Below, one piece after another: positions 23,468 to 32,126 of a stretch of 64,000 bases of DNA. A program made the translations under genes and the position numbers. The notes below the pieces were generated by a model that was not told the DNA's origin, ran no database searches, and saw only the letters and a list, made by a program, of their open reading frames with translations. This DNA is from Streptomyces sp. NBC_00459 (GTDB taxonomy: Bacteria; Actinomycetota; Actinomycetes; Streptomycetales; Streptomycetaceae), in contig NZ_CP107903.1 of assembly GCF_036013955.1 (NCBI RefSeq), positions 4,402,001 to 4,466,000 on the forward strand. Direction: 5' to 3'. Each line of letters begins with the position of its first letter. Position 1 is the first letter of the stretch.

Positions 23468-24073
23468 ATGACGTCGACGACAGAGCGACCGATCGCGACA
23501 AGCTGCACGGATCCCGCCAGCTTCGAGGGCTTGCTGGACGCCCTCGACAGGCTCTACGTGCCGGACGGCTACTAGCCCGAGATCATCAAGGGGAACATCG
23601 TCGTGTCGTCGTGGTCCAAGGGGTACTACTCCCGCGTCATGAAACTGGTGCGCCGGCAGCTTGAGGAATACCTCCCCGAAGGTCACCTCATCGATTCGTC
23701 ACCCCTTCTGTTCGTCTTCCCGGGCGCCGAGCGTGCGTACGGACCGGACATCCACGCCGCACACGAGCGGGCGCTGGAGACCGACAGCAACCGCCTCGAC
23801 GGCGAAGGCCTCTCCTTCGTCGCCGAGCTGACCTCCCCCTCCACCCGGATCGACGATCTGACCGACAAGGTGGAGGTCTATGCCAAGGCAGGCGTCCCCG
23901 TCTACCTGGTCCTCGACATGCAGGAGGAAGAGGCCAGCCTGTTCCTGGAGCCGTACGAGCACGGCTACAAGTCCCGTCTCACCAAGCCGTTCGGGGAGAA
24001 GCTCTACATCCCCGACCCCTTCGGCTGCGAGCTCGACACCGCCGGGTTCCAGGCACCTCCTGACGAGAGCTGA
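23468..24073 (+). pseudogene. Uma2-family (DUF820) endonuclease-like gene interrupted by an amber codon
   Basis: ATG 23468 (after AAAGG) opens a frame reading MTSTTERPIATSC...LDALDRLYVPDGY, then TAG at 23573-23575, then continues in the same frame PEIIKGNIVVSSWSKGYYSRVMKLV and on to the normal C-terminus. The downstream part has the Uma2 core of the PD-(D/E)XK type: SPLLFVFP, PDIHAA, LSFVAELTSPST, DKVEVYAKAGVPVYLVLD. In intact relatives a residue such as Lys or Arg stands at the stop position, so one base change (AAG or CAG to TAG) would explain it. An internal GTG at 23603 could still give a truncated protein. Confidence 0.8.
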
Positions 24074-24087
24074 CCCCGGAAACGGCG

Positions 24088-24132
24088 GAACGGCTGAGGG
24101 GCACCCCGGACGGGGGTGCCCCTCAGCCGTTC
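24088..24132. terminator. Bidirectional terminator, perfect 20-bp stem
   Basis: GAACGGCTGAGGGGCACCCC (24088-24107) pairs exactly with 24113-24132 around a 5-nt loop. It separates the convergent Uma2 pseudogene and purA. A partial extra copy of the right arm (tcagccgttc) follows. Confidence 0.92.
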
Positions 24133-24159
24133 TCAGCCGTTCTCAGCGGTTCTTCCGCC

Positions 24160-25443
24160 CTAGATGAACGAGTTGATCTCGATCGTCTCCGTGCGCCCCG
24201 GCCCGACCCCGATCGCCGAGATCGGTGCCCCGGACATCTCCTCCAGGGCCTTCACGTACGCCTGGGCGTTCTTCGGGAGGTCCGAGAACGTCTTGGCCTT
24301 CGTGATGTCCTCCGACCAGCCGGGGAGGGTCTCGTAGATCGGCTTCGCGTGGTGGAAGTCGGTCTGGGAGTAAGGGAGTTCCTCGACGCGCTTGCCGTCG
24401 ATCTCGTACGCCACGCAGACCGGGATCTCCTCCCAGCCGGTGAGGACGTCGAGCTTGGTGAGGAAGAAGTCGGTCAGGCCGTTGACGCGGGTCGCGTAGC
24501 GGGCGATGACCGCGTCGAACCAGCCGCAGCGCCGGTCACGGCCGGTGGTGACGCCCCGCTCGTGGCCGATGCGGCGCAGCGCGTCGCCGTCCTCGTCGAA
24601 GAGCTCGGTGGGGAAGGGGCCGGCGCCGACGCGGGTCGTGTACGCCTTGAGGATGCCGATGACCCGGCTGATCTTCGTCGGGCCGACGCCCGCGCCCGTG
24701 CACGCGCCACCGGCGGTGGGGTTGGACGACGTGACGAAGGGATAGGTCCCGTGGTCGATGTCCAGGAGCGTGCCCTGGCCGCCCTCGAAGAGGACCACCT
24801 TGTTGTCGTCGAGCGCCTTGTTGAGGACCAGGACGGTGTCGGCGACGTACGGCTTGAGCCGGTCCGCGTAGGTGAGGAGTTCCTCGACGATCTGGTCGGC
24901 CTCGATCGCCCGGCGGTTGAAGACCTTGGTGAGGAGCTGGTTCTTGCCGTCCAGCGCCGCCTCGACCTTCTGGGTCAGGATCGACTCGTCGTACAGGTCC
25001 TGGACCCGGATGCCGACCCGGTTGATCTTGTCGGCGTAGGTCGGACCGATACCGCGCCCCGTCGTGCCGATCTTCCGCTTACCGAGGAAGCGTTCCGTCA
25101 CCTTGTCGACGGTCACGTTGTACGGGGTGATGATGTGAGCGTTACCGCTGATCAGGAGCTTGGACGTGTCGACGCCTCGCTCGTTCAGCCCGTTCAGCTC
25201 GGAGAACAGGACCGACGGGTCGACGACGACGCCGTTGCCGATGACGGGTGTGCATTCAGGTGTGAGGATTCCGGAAGGGAGGAGGTGCAGGGCGTACTTC
25301 TGGTCGCCCACGACTACCGTGTGGCCGGCGTTGTTGCCGCCCTGGTAGCGCACCACATAGTCCACGGACCCGCCAAGCAGGTCCGTAGCCTTCCCCTTAC
25401 CTTCGTCACCCCACTGAGCACCGAGCAGCACAAGTGCGGGCAC
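24160..25443 (-). CDS. purA: Adenylosuccinate synthetase
   Basis: The enzyme joins IMP and aspartate using GTP, the first committed step from IMP to AMP. The 427-residue length is standard. The N-terminus has the P-loop-like [16 protein letters not shown]; other hallmarks are [48 protein letters not shown] and the C-terminal [13 protein letters not shown]. The start is GTG at 25443 with AAGGGG upstream. It stands alone, ending at the terminator to its left. The divergent neighbour is a diacylglycerol-kinase-like gene. Confidence 0.98.
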   Translation of the reverse strand: MPALVLLGAQWGDEGKGKATDLLGGSVDYVVRYQGGNNAGHTVVVGDQKYALHLLPSGILTPECTPVIGNGVVVDPSVLFSELNGLNERGVDTSKLLISGNAHIITPYNVTVDKVTERFLGKRKIGTTGRGIGPTYADKINRVGIRVQDLYDESILTQKVEAALDGKNQLLTKVFNRRAIEADQIVEELLTYADRLKPYVADTVLVLNKALDDNKVVLFEGGQGTLLDIDHGTYPFVTSSNPTAGGACTGAGVGPTKISRVIGILKAYTTRVGAGPFPTELFDEDGDALRRIGHERGVTTGRDRRCGWFDAVIARYATRVNGLTDFFLTKLDVLTGWEEIPVCVAYEIDGKRVEELPYSQTDFHHAKPIYETLPGWSEDITKAKTFSDLPKNAQAYVKALEEMSGAPISAIGVGPGRTETIEINSFI

Positions 25444-25578
25444 GCGCGTACACCCCTTCCGGGCGGGGCATGTCCAAGGCCAGGGGCGTACGTGTCAGAG
25501 CTGACAGCTCATGCCTCGTACACCGTGCGACCATCGTCGGCCGCAACCCGTCGGACCCGGATGCCCCGGAATAGACCA

Positions 25579-25606
25579 AGCCCCTGGCGCAATAGCGCAA
25601 GGGGCT
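25579..25606. promoter_or_regulatory. Imperfect 12-bp hairpin between purA and the kinase-like gene
   Basis: AGCCCCTGGCGC (25579-25590) and GCGCAAGGGGCT (25595-25606) pair with one mismatch around a 4-nt loop. It lies between two divergent starts, so a terminator role for either gene is unlikely. It may be an mRNA leader structure or an operator. Confidence 0.4.
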
Positions 25607-25639
25607 CTTGCACAAAGATGCTACCCGAGGAAGCGAGGC

Positions 25640-26536
25640 ATGACCGAGGTGGCGACTTCCGACCAGCTCCTCGTGGTCATCGACCCGGTCGCCCGGCAGA
25701 CGGACGGCGAGTCTGTACGAATCGCGAAAGACGTGCTCAGCGCGGGTGCGAGAACAAAAGTGTGCCTCCCGGAGGGGCCCGAGGAATTCGCTCGGGCGCT
25801 CGCCCGGAGAGGCTCCCGACGCCCGGTGGTGATCGGCGACGACCGGGCCCTGCTGCGGACGGTGGCCCTGCTGCACCGGCAGCGGGAACTGGCCGGATGC
25901 GCACTGTCGGTCGTCCCGGTGGGCGCGATCGGAGTGCTGACCCTCGCCCGCTCGCTCGGCATCCCCACGGGCGCGGTGGCCGCGGCGCGGGCCGTCCTGG
26001 AAGGCGCCGAACGCCGTCTGGACCTCCTCGTCGACGACAGCGACGGGGTGGTGGTGGGCGCGGTGCGCATTCCGGCGCGACGAGGCCCGGCCGACATCGA
26101 CGACTCCGGCGAGGTGGATGTGGACATGGATCCGGGGGCCGCGGCTCATCCCTGGCTGCGGAGCTGCCAGTCCCTGGTACGCACACTGGCGGCACGGCCG
26201 GTCCGGGGGACGCGGGGAGCCCGGGTGGCCCCGCTGCCGGGCGGCCCCGGGCCCTCACGGCTGCGCGTCGAGGTGGACGGGGTGACCCTCGTGGACCTCG
26301 ACCAGCCGGTGGAGGCGGTGACCCTGACACCGGGGGTATCCGGGGGCGCCCGGGTGGAGGTCCGCCCGGTGTCGGTGGGGGCGGAGGCGTCTCCGCTGGG
26401 GGCGGTGGGGGTACGGGTGACGGTGTCCGGGGCGGATTTCCGGTACCGGGCGGACTCGGGGCTGGTGAGCGGGCCTGTACGGCGGCGGACGTGGGTGGTG
26501 CGGGAGGGGGCTTGGGGGCTTACGTTGCCGGGCTAG
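25640..26536 (+). CDS. Diacylglycerol-kinase-like protein, 298 aa
   Basis: The N-terminal half is a DAGK/NAD-kinase-like fold: LLVVIDPVARQTDGESVRIAKDVL, then RRPVVIGDDRALLRTVALLHR and VPVGAIGVLTLARSLGIPTGAVAA. The canonical GGDGT loop is altered to GDDRA, and NDFA-type residues are replaced by VLTLAR, so catalysis may be changed or lost. The C-terminal beta-rich half (about 190-290) matches the second domain of lipid kinases. ATG 25640 was chosen for the conserved opening and GAGG upstream. This divergent relative is commonly found beside purA in Streptomyces (recollection). Confidence 0.75.
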   Translation: MTEVATSDQLLVVIDPVARQTDGESVRIAKDVLSAGARTKVCLPEGPEEFARALARRGSRRPVVIGDDRALLRTVALLHRQRELAGCALSVVPVGAIGVLTLARSLGIPTGAVAAARAVLEGAERRLDLLVDDSDGVVVGAVRIPARRGPADIDDSGEVDVDMDPGAAAHPWLRSCQSLVRTLAARPVRGTRGARVAPLPGGPGPSRLRVEVDGVTLVDLDQPVEAVTLTPGVSGGARVEVRPVSVGAEASPLGAVGVRVTVSGADFRYRADSGLVSGPVRRRTWVVREGAWGLTLPG

Positions 26537-26582
26537 ATCTGGCCTGGAGGGTTTCGCCCCCGCCGCCCCTACCCGTCCCATC

Positions 26583-26707
26583 CCTGGGGGCTGCGCCCCC
26601 AGGCCCCCCTAACGCGCTGAACGCGTTCGTCCTCAAACGCCGGAGGGGCTGGCTATCCAGCCCCTCCGGCGTTTGAGGAGCGGGGGTTCGGGGGCAGCGC
26701 CCCCGAA
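26583..26707. terminator. Cluster of three hairpins, central 22-bp stem spanning the eutC stop
   Basis: Central hairpin: perfect 22-bp arms 26631-26652 and 26657-26678 with a CTAT loop containing the eutC stop. Side hairpins: CCTGGGGGC/GCCCCCAGG (26583-26603) and TTCGGGGGC/GCCCCCGAA (26687-26707). The central arm contains CCCCTCCGGCGTTTGAGGA, a sequence I recall as a frequent intergenic element in Streptomyces. It terminates both the kinase-like gene and eutBC. Confidence 0.85.
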
Positions 26708-27480
26708 GACGGGCCGGGCAGGGGCGGCGCGAGCGAATCCGACTCGTCCTTCAGCCCCACCCCCGTCAGCCCCAGTTCCCGCGCCCTCCCCATCAGTGCC
26801 GCCAGTTTCGACGCCGCCGTCTCGTACGTCAGGCCCAGTGGGGGCCTGATGTTGGACAGGCAGTTGCGGTCGGCGTCCGTGGTCGTACCCGGCCGGGGGG
26901 CGTACGTCAGATACGCGCCCAGCGAGTCCGCCGCCGACATGCCGGGCCGTTCGCCGATCAGGACGACCACCATCGCGGCGCCCATCGCGTGGGCCACGTC
27001 GTCGCCGAGGGCCACCCGGGCCTGTTCGGCGAGGATCACCGGGGCCACCCGCACACCCGGGTCCAGCAGTGCCGTCGTCGCCCGCACCATCGGCGCCGCG
27101 TGCTCGTGCACCGCCCGGCTGGACAGCCCGTCGGCCACCACGAACACCAGGTCCCAGTCACCGCCGGGGAGGTGGGCACGGTCGATGTCGTCGAGGCGGC
27201 GCCCCAGGTCGGGACGCTGGAGGTAGGTGAGGCGGTCACCGGCGGCGCTGCGTACCCGTACCGTCGGTTCGCCCGTCAGGCCTGCCGCGACGACCTCCGG
27301 TTCGAAGGGCGAGTGCACCGCGTCCCGGGCGGCGGCATGCGCGGCCTGCAACTCCAGCCGGTGGCGGGTGGGGAGGGCCGAGCCCGCGCGGCCCAGACCG
27401 ATCCTGGCCTGCGTATGCCGCCGTAGCGCCGCCCACATGGTCAAGTCATCTGCCACAGAGGCAAGTTGACGATCCGTCAT
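26653..27480 (-). CDS. eutC: Ethanolamine ammonia-lyase small subunit
   Basis: This is the light chain of the adenosylcobalamin-dependent lyase that turns ethanolamine into acetaldehyde and ammonia. ATG at 27480 overlaps the eutB stop (ATGA). Family segments are LRRHTQARIGLGRAGSALPT, DYLQRPDLGRRL-like TYLQRPDLGRRLDD, VFVVADGLSSRAV, VALGDDVAHAMGAAMVVVLIGERPGM and NCLSNIRPPLGLTYE. The last residues (SSNAGGAG) are coded by a repeated terminator hairpin rather than by family sequence, so the C-terminus has been extended. Acts in the cytoplasm with EutB. Confidence 0.95.
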   Translation of the reverse strand: MTDRQLASVADDLTMWAALRRHTQARIGLGRAGSALPTRHRLELQAAHAAARDAVHSPFEPEVVAAGLTGEPTVRVRSAAGDRLTYLQRPDLGRRLDDIDRAHLPGGDWDLVFVVADGLSSRAVHEHAAPMVRATTALLDPGVRVAPVILAEQARVALGDDVAHAMGAAMVVVLIGERPGMSAADSLGAYLTYAPRPGTTTDADRNCLSNIRPPLGLTYETAASKLAALMGRARELGLTGVGLKDESDSLAPPLPGPSSGALPPNPRSSNAGGAG

Positions 27481-28871
27481 GCCGCCAGTTCCTTTCCGAT
27501 CGCCGTCAGCGGATGTGCCGTACCGGAGACGTCCCGGATCGCTCCCCGCTCGTCCAGCAGGCCGATGCCGTCCAGCCACGCCTCGAACTCCGGTGCCGGG
27601 CGCAGCCCGAGGACCTCGCGTAGGTACAACGCGTCGTGGTACGAGGCGGATTGGTAGTTGAGCATGATGTCGTCGCCGCCCGGTGTGCAGATCACGAAGG
27701 ACGCGCCCGCGACCCCGAGCATCGTGAGCATCGTCGCCACGTCGTCGTCATCGGCGTCGGCGTGGTTCGTGTAGCAGATGTCCAGGCCCATGGGCAGGCC
27801 GAGGAGCTTGCCGCAGAAGTGGTCCTCCAGGGCGGCCCGGAGGATCTGGCGGCCGTCGTAGAGGTACTCGGGGCCGATGAAGCCGACCACCGTGTTCACG
27901 AGCAGCGGGTCGTAGCGCCTGGCCACCGCGTAGGCCCGCGCCTCCACCGTCTGCTGGTCCACCCCGTGGTGCGCGTCGGCGGACAGCGCGCTGCCCTGCC
28001 CGGTCTCGAAGTAGAGCGCGTTGCGCCCGACCGTCCCCCGGTTCAGTTCGCCCGCCGCCGCGTACGCCTCGTCCAGCAGCCCCAGGGTCACCCCGAACGA
28101 GGCGTTCGCGGCCTGCGTACCCGCGATGGACTGGAAGACCAGGTCGACCGGCGCTCCCCGCTCCATCAGGTCCACACTCGTCGTGACATGGCACAGCACG
28201 CACGACTGCGTGGGGATCTGGTACCGCTGTATGACCCCGTCCAACAACTCCAGCAGATCCCGCACCGCCCTCGGGCTGTCCGTCGCCGGGTTGATGCCGA
28301 TCACCGCGTCGCCCGAGCCGAGCAGCAGCCCGTCCAGCAGGGCTGCCGCGACGCCCGCCGGGTCGTCGGTCGGGTGGTTGGGCTGGAGGCGGGTGGCCAG
28401 CCGGCCGGGCAGTCCGATCGTCGACCGGAAGGCGGTCACGACGCGCACCTTGCGCGCCACCGCGACCAGGTCGGCGTTCCCCATCAGCTTGGACACCGCC
28501 GCCACCATCTCGGGCGTCAGCCCCGGCGACACGGCGGCAAGCGCCGCCGCGTCCGCCGCCTCCGACAGCAGCCACTCCCGGAACCCGCCCACGGTCAGTC
28601 CGGCCACCGGCGCGAACGCGGCCAGGTCGTGCGTGTCCACGATCAGCCGGGTCACGTCGTCGTCCTCGTAGGGAATCACCGGCTCGGCGAGAAATTGAGC
28701 CAGCGGCACCTCCGCCAGCGCCCAGCGCGCCGCGACCCGTTGCTGCGCGGAGTCGGCGGCGAGGCCGGCGAGCCGGTCGCCGGAGCGCTCGGGGCTCGCG
28801 GCGGCGAGCAGGCGCGCGAGGGAGTCGAAGCGGTAGCGGTGGCCGCCGAGGGTGGAGGTGTACGAGCTCAT
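27477..28871 (-). CDS. eutB: Ethanolamine ammonia-lyase large subunit
   Basis: The 464-residue heavy chain carries the substrate site. Motifs are LGSGDAVIGINPATDSP, PTQSCVLCHVTTSVDLMERGAPVDLVFQSIAGTQAANASFG-region, LYFETGQGSALSADAHHGVDQQTVEARAYAVAR-region and GPEYLYDGRQILRAALEDHF. ATG 28871 begins conserved sequence MSSYTSTLGGHRYRF; the longer frame upstream has no support. eutC follows with a 4-nt overlap, and a permease gene is divergent. No carboxysome-like shell genes or reactivase are nearby, as usual in actinomycetes that use ethanolamine as a nitrogen source. Confidence 0.96.
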   Translation of the reverse strand: MSSYTSTLGGHRYRFDSLARLLAAASPERSGDRLAGLAADSAQQRVAARWALAEVPLAQFLAEPVIPYEDDDVTRLIVDTHDLAAFAPVAGLTVGGFREWLLSEAADAAALAAVSPGLTPEMVAAVSKLMGNADLVAVARKVRVVTAFRSTIGLPGRLATRLQPNHPTDDPAGVAAALLDGLLLGSGDAVIGINPATDSPRAVRDLLELLDGVIQRYQIPTQSCVLCHVTTSVDLMERGAPVDLVFQSIAGTQAANASFGVTLGLLDEAYAAAGELNRGTVGRNALYFETGQGSALSADAHHGVDQQTVEARAYAVARRYDPLLVNTVVGFIGPEYLYDGRQILRAALEDHFCGKLLGLPMGLDICYTNHADADDDDVATMLTMLGVAGASFVICTPGGDDIMLNYQSASYHDALYLREVLGLRPAPEFEAWLDGIGLLDERGAIRDVSGTAHPLTAIGKELAA

Positions 28872-28901
28872 GGCGACGACCGTACGAGCCACGTGTTGCC
28901 G

Positions 28902-28921
28902 CCAGATTTCTAAAGGTCTGG
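28902..28921. promoter_or_regulatory. Inverted repeat in the eutB/permease divergent region
   Basis: CCAGA (28902-28906) and TCTGG (28917-28921) flank TTTCTAAAGG, immediately before TTGACA at 28922-28927, a good -35 box for the plus-strand permease. A shared operator is plausible, but no regulator gene for this unit is adjacent. Confidence 0.4.
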
Positions 28922-29025
28922 TTGACAAACATTTAACGCCCCGACACCCTTGACCGACTCATTCGGGCTACAGAGTTCCACCCCACCGGCAGTGTGCGGA
29001 AAAGCAACCAGGAAGGGGCCACCCG

Positions 29026-30555
29026 ATGGCAGTGGACGAGGGCGTAGCCCCGGCGGAAGGTACGAGTACGGGTGCAACTCCCGGCGACGACGGCACGGTT
29101 CACCGGCTGAAGCCGAACGCGATCGGGCTGCTGGGCGTGGTCTTCATGGCTGTCGCCACGGCCGCGCCGATCACCGCGATGACGGGCAACGTGCCCTTCA
29201 TGGTGTCGTCCGGCAACGGCATCGGCGCCCCGGCAAGCTACCTGGTCGCAATGGTCGTCCTGGCAATCTTTGCCGTCGGCTTCACGTCGATGGCGAAGCA
29301 CATCACGTCCACCGGCGCCTTCTACGGCTTCATCTCCTACGGCCTCGGCCGCACGGTCGGCCTGGCCTCCGGGCTGCTCGCCACCTTCGCGTACGTCGTC
29401 TTCGAGCCCGCCCTGATCGGCATCTTCTCGACCTTCGCGACCGAGACCGTGAAGGACCAGACGGGCGTCGGCGTCCCCTGGTGGGTGTTCGCGATCGTCA
29501 TGCTCGCGATCAACGCCACGGGTACGTGGTTCGGGGTGTCGGTGGCCGAGAAGCTGCTGATCGTCCTGCTCGGCACCGAGGTGACGATCCTCGCAGCGAT
29601 GGCGATCTCGGTCGCCCTGCACGGCGGCGGCCCCGACGGCTTCACCTTCGGCCCGGTCAACCCGGTCAACGCCTTCCAGGGCACCAGCGCCGGACTCGGC
29701 CTCTTCTTCGCCTTCTGGTCGTGGGTCGGCTTCGAGTCGACGGCGATGTACGGCGAGGAGTCCCGCGACCCGAAGAAGATCATCCCCAAGGCGACGATGA
29801 TCAGCGTCCTGGGCGTCGGCGTCTTCTACGTCTTCGTCTCCTGGATGGCCATCACGGGCAACGGCGAGAAGGAGGCCGTCGCGGCGGCCTCGTCCTCGAA
29901 CCCCCTCGCCCTGTTCTTCAACCCCACCGAGCACTACGTCGGCCACTGGGCGGTCGTCGTCATGCAGTGGCTGATGATCACCGGCTCGCTGGCCTGCGGC
30001 ATGGCCTTCCACAACTGCGCTGCCCGCTACATGTACGCCCTGGGCCGCGAGGGCGTACTCCCCTCCCTCAAGCGGACGATCGGTCGCACCCACGCCGACC
30101 ACGGCTCCCCGCACATCGCGGGCCTCGTCCAGACGATCATCAGCGCCCTCCTGCTGCTCGGCTTCTGGGCCGCGCACAAGGACCCGTACACGGGTACGTA
30201 CGTCCTGCTGGCCATCCTCGGCACCATGGCGATCCTCGTCGTCCAGGCCGTCTGCTCCTTCGCGGTCCTGGCCTACTTCCGCAAGAACCACCCGGAGAGC
30301 CGCCACTGGTTCCGGACGTTCACCGCCCCGCTCATCGGCGGTGTGGCGATGCTCGCGGTGGTGGTGCTCCTGGTGTCCAACATGGGCGTCGCGGCGGGCC
30401 CGGAGTCGGGCTCGATCGTCCTCAAGGCGACGCCGTGGCTGGTCGCGCTGATCGCGGCGGGCGGCATCGGCTACGCCACCTACCTGAAGCACCGGGCCCC
30501 CGAGCGGTACGCGCTGCTGGGGCGGACGGTGCTGGAGGAGACGAAGGAGCGGTAG
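29026..30555 (+). CDS. APC-family permease, probably for ethanolamine, 509 aa
   Basis: About twelve membrane helices are visible after a hydrophilic N-terminus of about 30 residues. APC hallmarks are VFMAVATAAPITAMTGNVPF (helix 1), GAPASYLVAMVVLAIFAVGFTSMAKHI, and WVGFESTAMYGEESRDPKKIIPKAT after helix 6. The ribosome site is AGGAAGGGG. Position opposite eutBC suggests uptake of ethanolamine; sequence alone would also allow an amino acid. A bidirectional terminator follows at 30593. Confidence 0.85.
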   Translation: MAVDEGVAPAEGTSTGATPGDDGTVHRLKPNAIGLLGVVFMAVATAAPITAMTGNVPFMVSSGNGIGAPASYLVAMVVLAIFAVGFTSMAKHITSTGAFYGFISYGLGRTVGLASGLLATFAYVVFEPALIGIFSTFATETVKDQTGVGVPWWVFAIVMLAINATGTWFGVSVAEKLLIVLLGTEVTILAAMAISVALHGGGPDGFTFGPVNPVNAFQGTSAGLGLFFAFWSWVGFESTAMYGEESRDPKKIIPKATMISVLGVGVFYVFVSWMAITGNGEKEAVAAASSSNPLALFFNPTEHYVGHWAVVVMQWLMITGSLACGMAFHNCAARYMYALGREGVLPSLKRTIGRTHADHGSPHIAGLVQTIISALLLLGFWAAHKDPYTGTYVLLAILGTMAILVVQAVCSFAVLAYFRKNHPESRHWFRTFTAPLIGGVAMLAVVVLLVSNMGVAAGPESGSIVLKATPWLVALIAAGGIGYATYLKHRAPERYALLGRTVLEETKER

Positions 30556-30592
30556 CCGTACGGGAGTTGAGGTCACGACGAATCGAGCACAC

Positions 30593-30648
30593 CCTTCGGG
30601 CAGGGTTCCCGACGCACCGCACTTCGCGTCAGGAACCCTGCCCGAAGG
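30593..30648. terminator. Bidirectional terminator, 23-bp stem with one mismatch
   Basis: Arms 30593-30615 and 30626-30648 pair around a 10-nt loop. The right arm contains the stop and last seven codons of the convergent regulator gene, so that coding sequence ends inside the hairpin. Confidence 0.88.
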
Positions 30649-31144
30649 TCCTCGCCCGCTCCTCGCGCCACCGGTCCATCAGCTGGGTGAGCTCGCCCTC
30701 CAGATACTCGAAGAAGGCGAGCGTCTCGGCGATGCGCCGGCCGCCGGGACTCTCGACGCCGAGGCTGTCGACGCCCACACGCAGGGTCTGTCCCCAGCGC
30801 TTGAGGACGGCGTCGCGGTTGGTGATCGCCTCGTACCACTGGTCGCTGTGCACCCGGTACCGCTCGCGCCGCGAGCCGGGTTCGCGCTCCCGCGAGACCA
30901 TGTGCACCTGGGAGAGATAGCGCACCGCGCCGGAGACGGCGGCGGGGCTGACCTGAAGCTGTTCGCCGAGTTCGGCCGAGGTCAGGGCGCCGGCGTCGGA
31001 GGCGAGCAGCGCGGCGAAGACTCGGGCGGCCATGCGCTGCATCCCGGCCTCGACGAGCTGGGCGGCGAAGCTCTCGACGAAACTGGACACCGCCTCGGGG
31101 TCCCGCCCGCCCTCTGCCGCACCCGGCTCCGGTTCCGTCGTCAT
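30629..31144 (-). CDS. GbsR/MarR-family regulator of the ABC exporter, 171 aa
   Basis: The winged helix lies at about 40-105: RMAARVFAALLASDAGALTSAELGEQL, then VSPAAVSGAVRYLSQVHMV and REPGSRRERYRV. A helical C-terminus (KRWGQTLRVGVDSLG, RIAETLAFFEYLEGELTQLMDRW) probably mediates dimerisation. ATG 31144 lies six bases after a TACACT box, so a leaderless mRNA is suggested; an alternative ATG at 31168 exists with a poorly spaced AAGGAAG. The divergent gene encodes an ABC exporter, whose transcription it likely represses through the shared region. Confidence 0.85.
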   Translation of the reverse strand: MTTEPEPGAAEGGRDPEAVSSFVESFAAQLVEAGMQRMAARVFAALLASDAGALTSAELGEQLQVSPAAVSGAVRYLSQVHMVSREREPGSRRERYRVHSDQWYEAITNRDAVLKRWGQTLRVGVDSLGVESPGGRRIAETLAFFEYLEGELTQLMDRWREERARTFGQGS

Positions 31145-31217
31145 GCGCAGAGTGTAACCGTCATTCATACACTTCCTTAACTTCACAAATTTCTGAAGTA
31201 AGCGTACGTTCGGAAAC
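31145..31217. promoter_or_regulatory. Divergent, apparently leaderless promoters with ACTTCA palindrome
   Basis: Plus strand: TTCACA (31182-31187), 17 nt, TACGTT (31205-31210), seven bases, then ATG 31218. Minus strand: TACACT (31156-31151), six bases, then ATG 31144. Neither start has a good ribosome site. The palindrome ACTTCA-N8-TGAAGT (31180-31199) covers the plus -35 box and is the likely operator. Confidence 0.62.
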
Positions 31218-32126
31218 ATGACGAAGGCCAGCCCCGCCATCGAGGTATCCGGACTCCACAAGTCGTTCGGCAGGACGCACGCCCTGGACGGTCTCGACCT
31301 GACCGTGGAGACCGGCGAGGTGCACGGCTTCCTCGGCCCCAACGGCTCCGGAAAGTCCACCACCATCCGGGTCCTGCTCGGCCTGCTGCGCCCCGACTCG
31401 GGCACCGCGCGGATCCTGGGCCGGCACCCGTGGGCGGACGCGGTGGAGGTGCACCGCCGGATCGCGTACGTCCCCGGCGACGTCACCCTGTGGCGCAACC
31501 TCTCCGGCGGCGAGGTCATCGACCTGTACGGCAGGCTGCGCGGCGGCGGACTCGACAAGGGGCGCCGGGCGGAGCTCATCGACCGGTTCGAGCTGGACCC
31601 GACCAAGAAGGGCCGCACGTACTCGAAGGGCAACCGCCAGAAGGTGGCGCTGGTGGCGGCGTTCGCGTCGGACGTCGACCTGCTCATCCTCGACGAACCG
31701 ACCTCGGGACTCGACCCGTTGATGGAGGAGGTCTTCCAGGCCTGCGTGGAGGAGGCACGGGACAGGGGTCGTACGGTCCTGCTCTCCTCCCACATCCTCA
31801 GCGAGGTCGAGGAGTTGTGCGACCGGGTCAGCATCATCCGCAAGGGCCGGACCGTGGAGAGCGGCTCGCTCGCCGACCTGCGCCACCTCACCCGGACGAG
31901 CATCACGGCGGAACTGGCGGGCGCGCCGAACGGGTTGGCGGGGCTCCCCGGTGTCCACGACCTCGACGTACAGGGGCAGCGAGTGCGACTACAGGTGGAG
32001 ACCGACAAGTTGGACGCGGTGCTGCGCTCGCTCACGGAGTCGGGCGTACGGGCCCTGAGGTCGACGCCACCGACACTGGAGGAGTTGTTCCTGCGCCACT
32101 ACCAGGACGAAGTGGTGACCCGTTGA
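31218..32126 (+). CDS. ABC exporter ATP-binding protein, 302 aa
   Basis: The nucleotide-binding domain shows Walker [10 protein letters not shown] (about 42-50), a degenerate signature YSKGNRQKV, Walker [14 protein letters not shown], and the switch His in [13 protein letters not shown]. The C-terminal extension (about 230-300) ends in [16 protein letters not shown], typical of drug-export ATPases of the DrrA type. It forms a dimer that drives the membrane protein encoded next. The stop overlaps the permease start in TTGA. Confidence 0.95.
   Translation: MTKASPAIEVSGLHKSFGRTHALDGLDLTVETGEVHGFLGPNGSGKSTTIRVLLGLLRPDSGTARILGRHPWADAVEVHRRIAYVPGDVTLWRNLSGGEVIDLYGRLRGGGLDKGRRAELIDRFELDPTKKGRTYSKGNRQKVALVAAFASDVDLLILDEPTSGLDPLMEEVFQACVEEARDRGRTVLLSSHILSEVEELCDRVSIIRKGRTVESGSLADLRHLTRTSITAELAGAPNGLAGLPGVHDLDVQGQRVRLQVETDKLDAVLRSLTESGVRALRSTPPTLEELFLRHYQDEVVTR

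Noticed and set aside
25579-25606. Hairpin considered as a terminator
   Set aside because: It lies between two divergent starts, has a mismatch and no transcription unit ends there.
26653-30555. Ethanolamine genes considered as part of a microcompartment operon
   Set aside because: No shell proteins, reactivase or aldehyde dehydrogenase genes are present.
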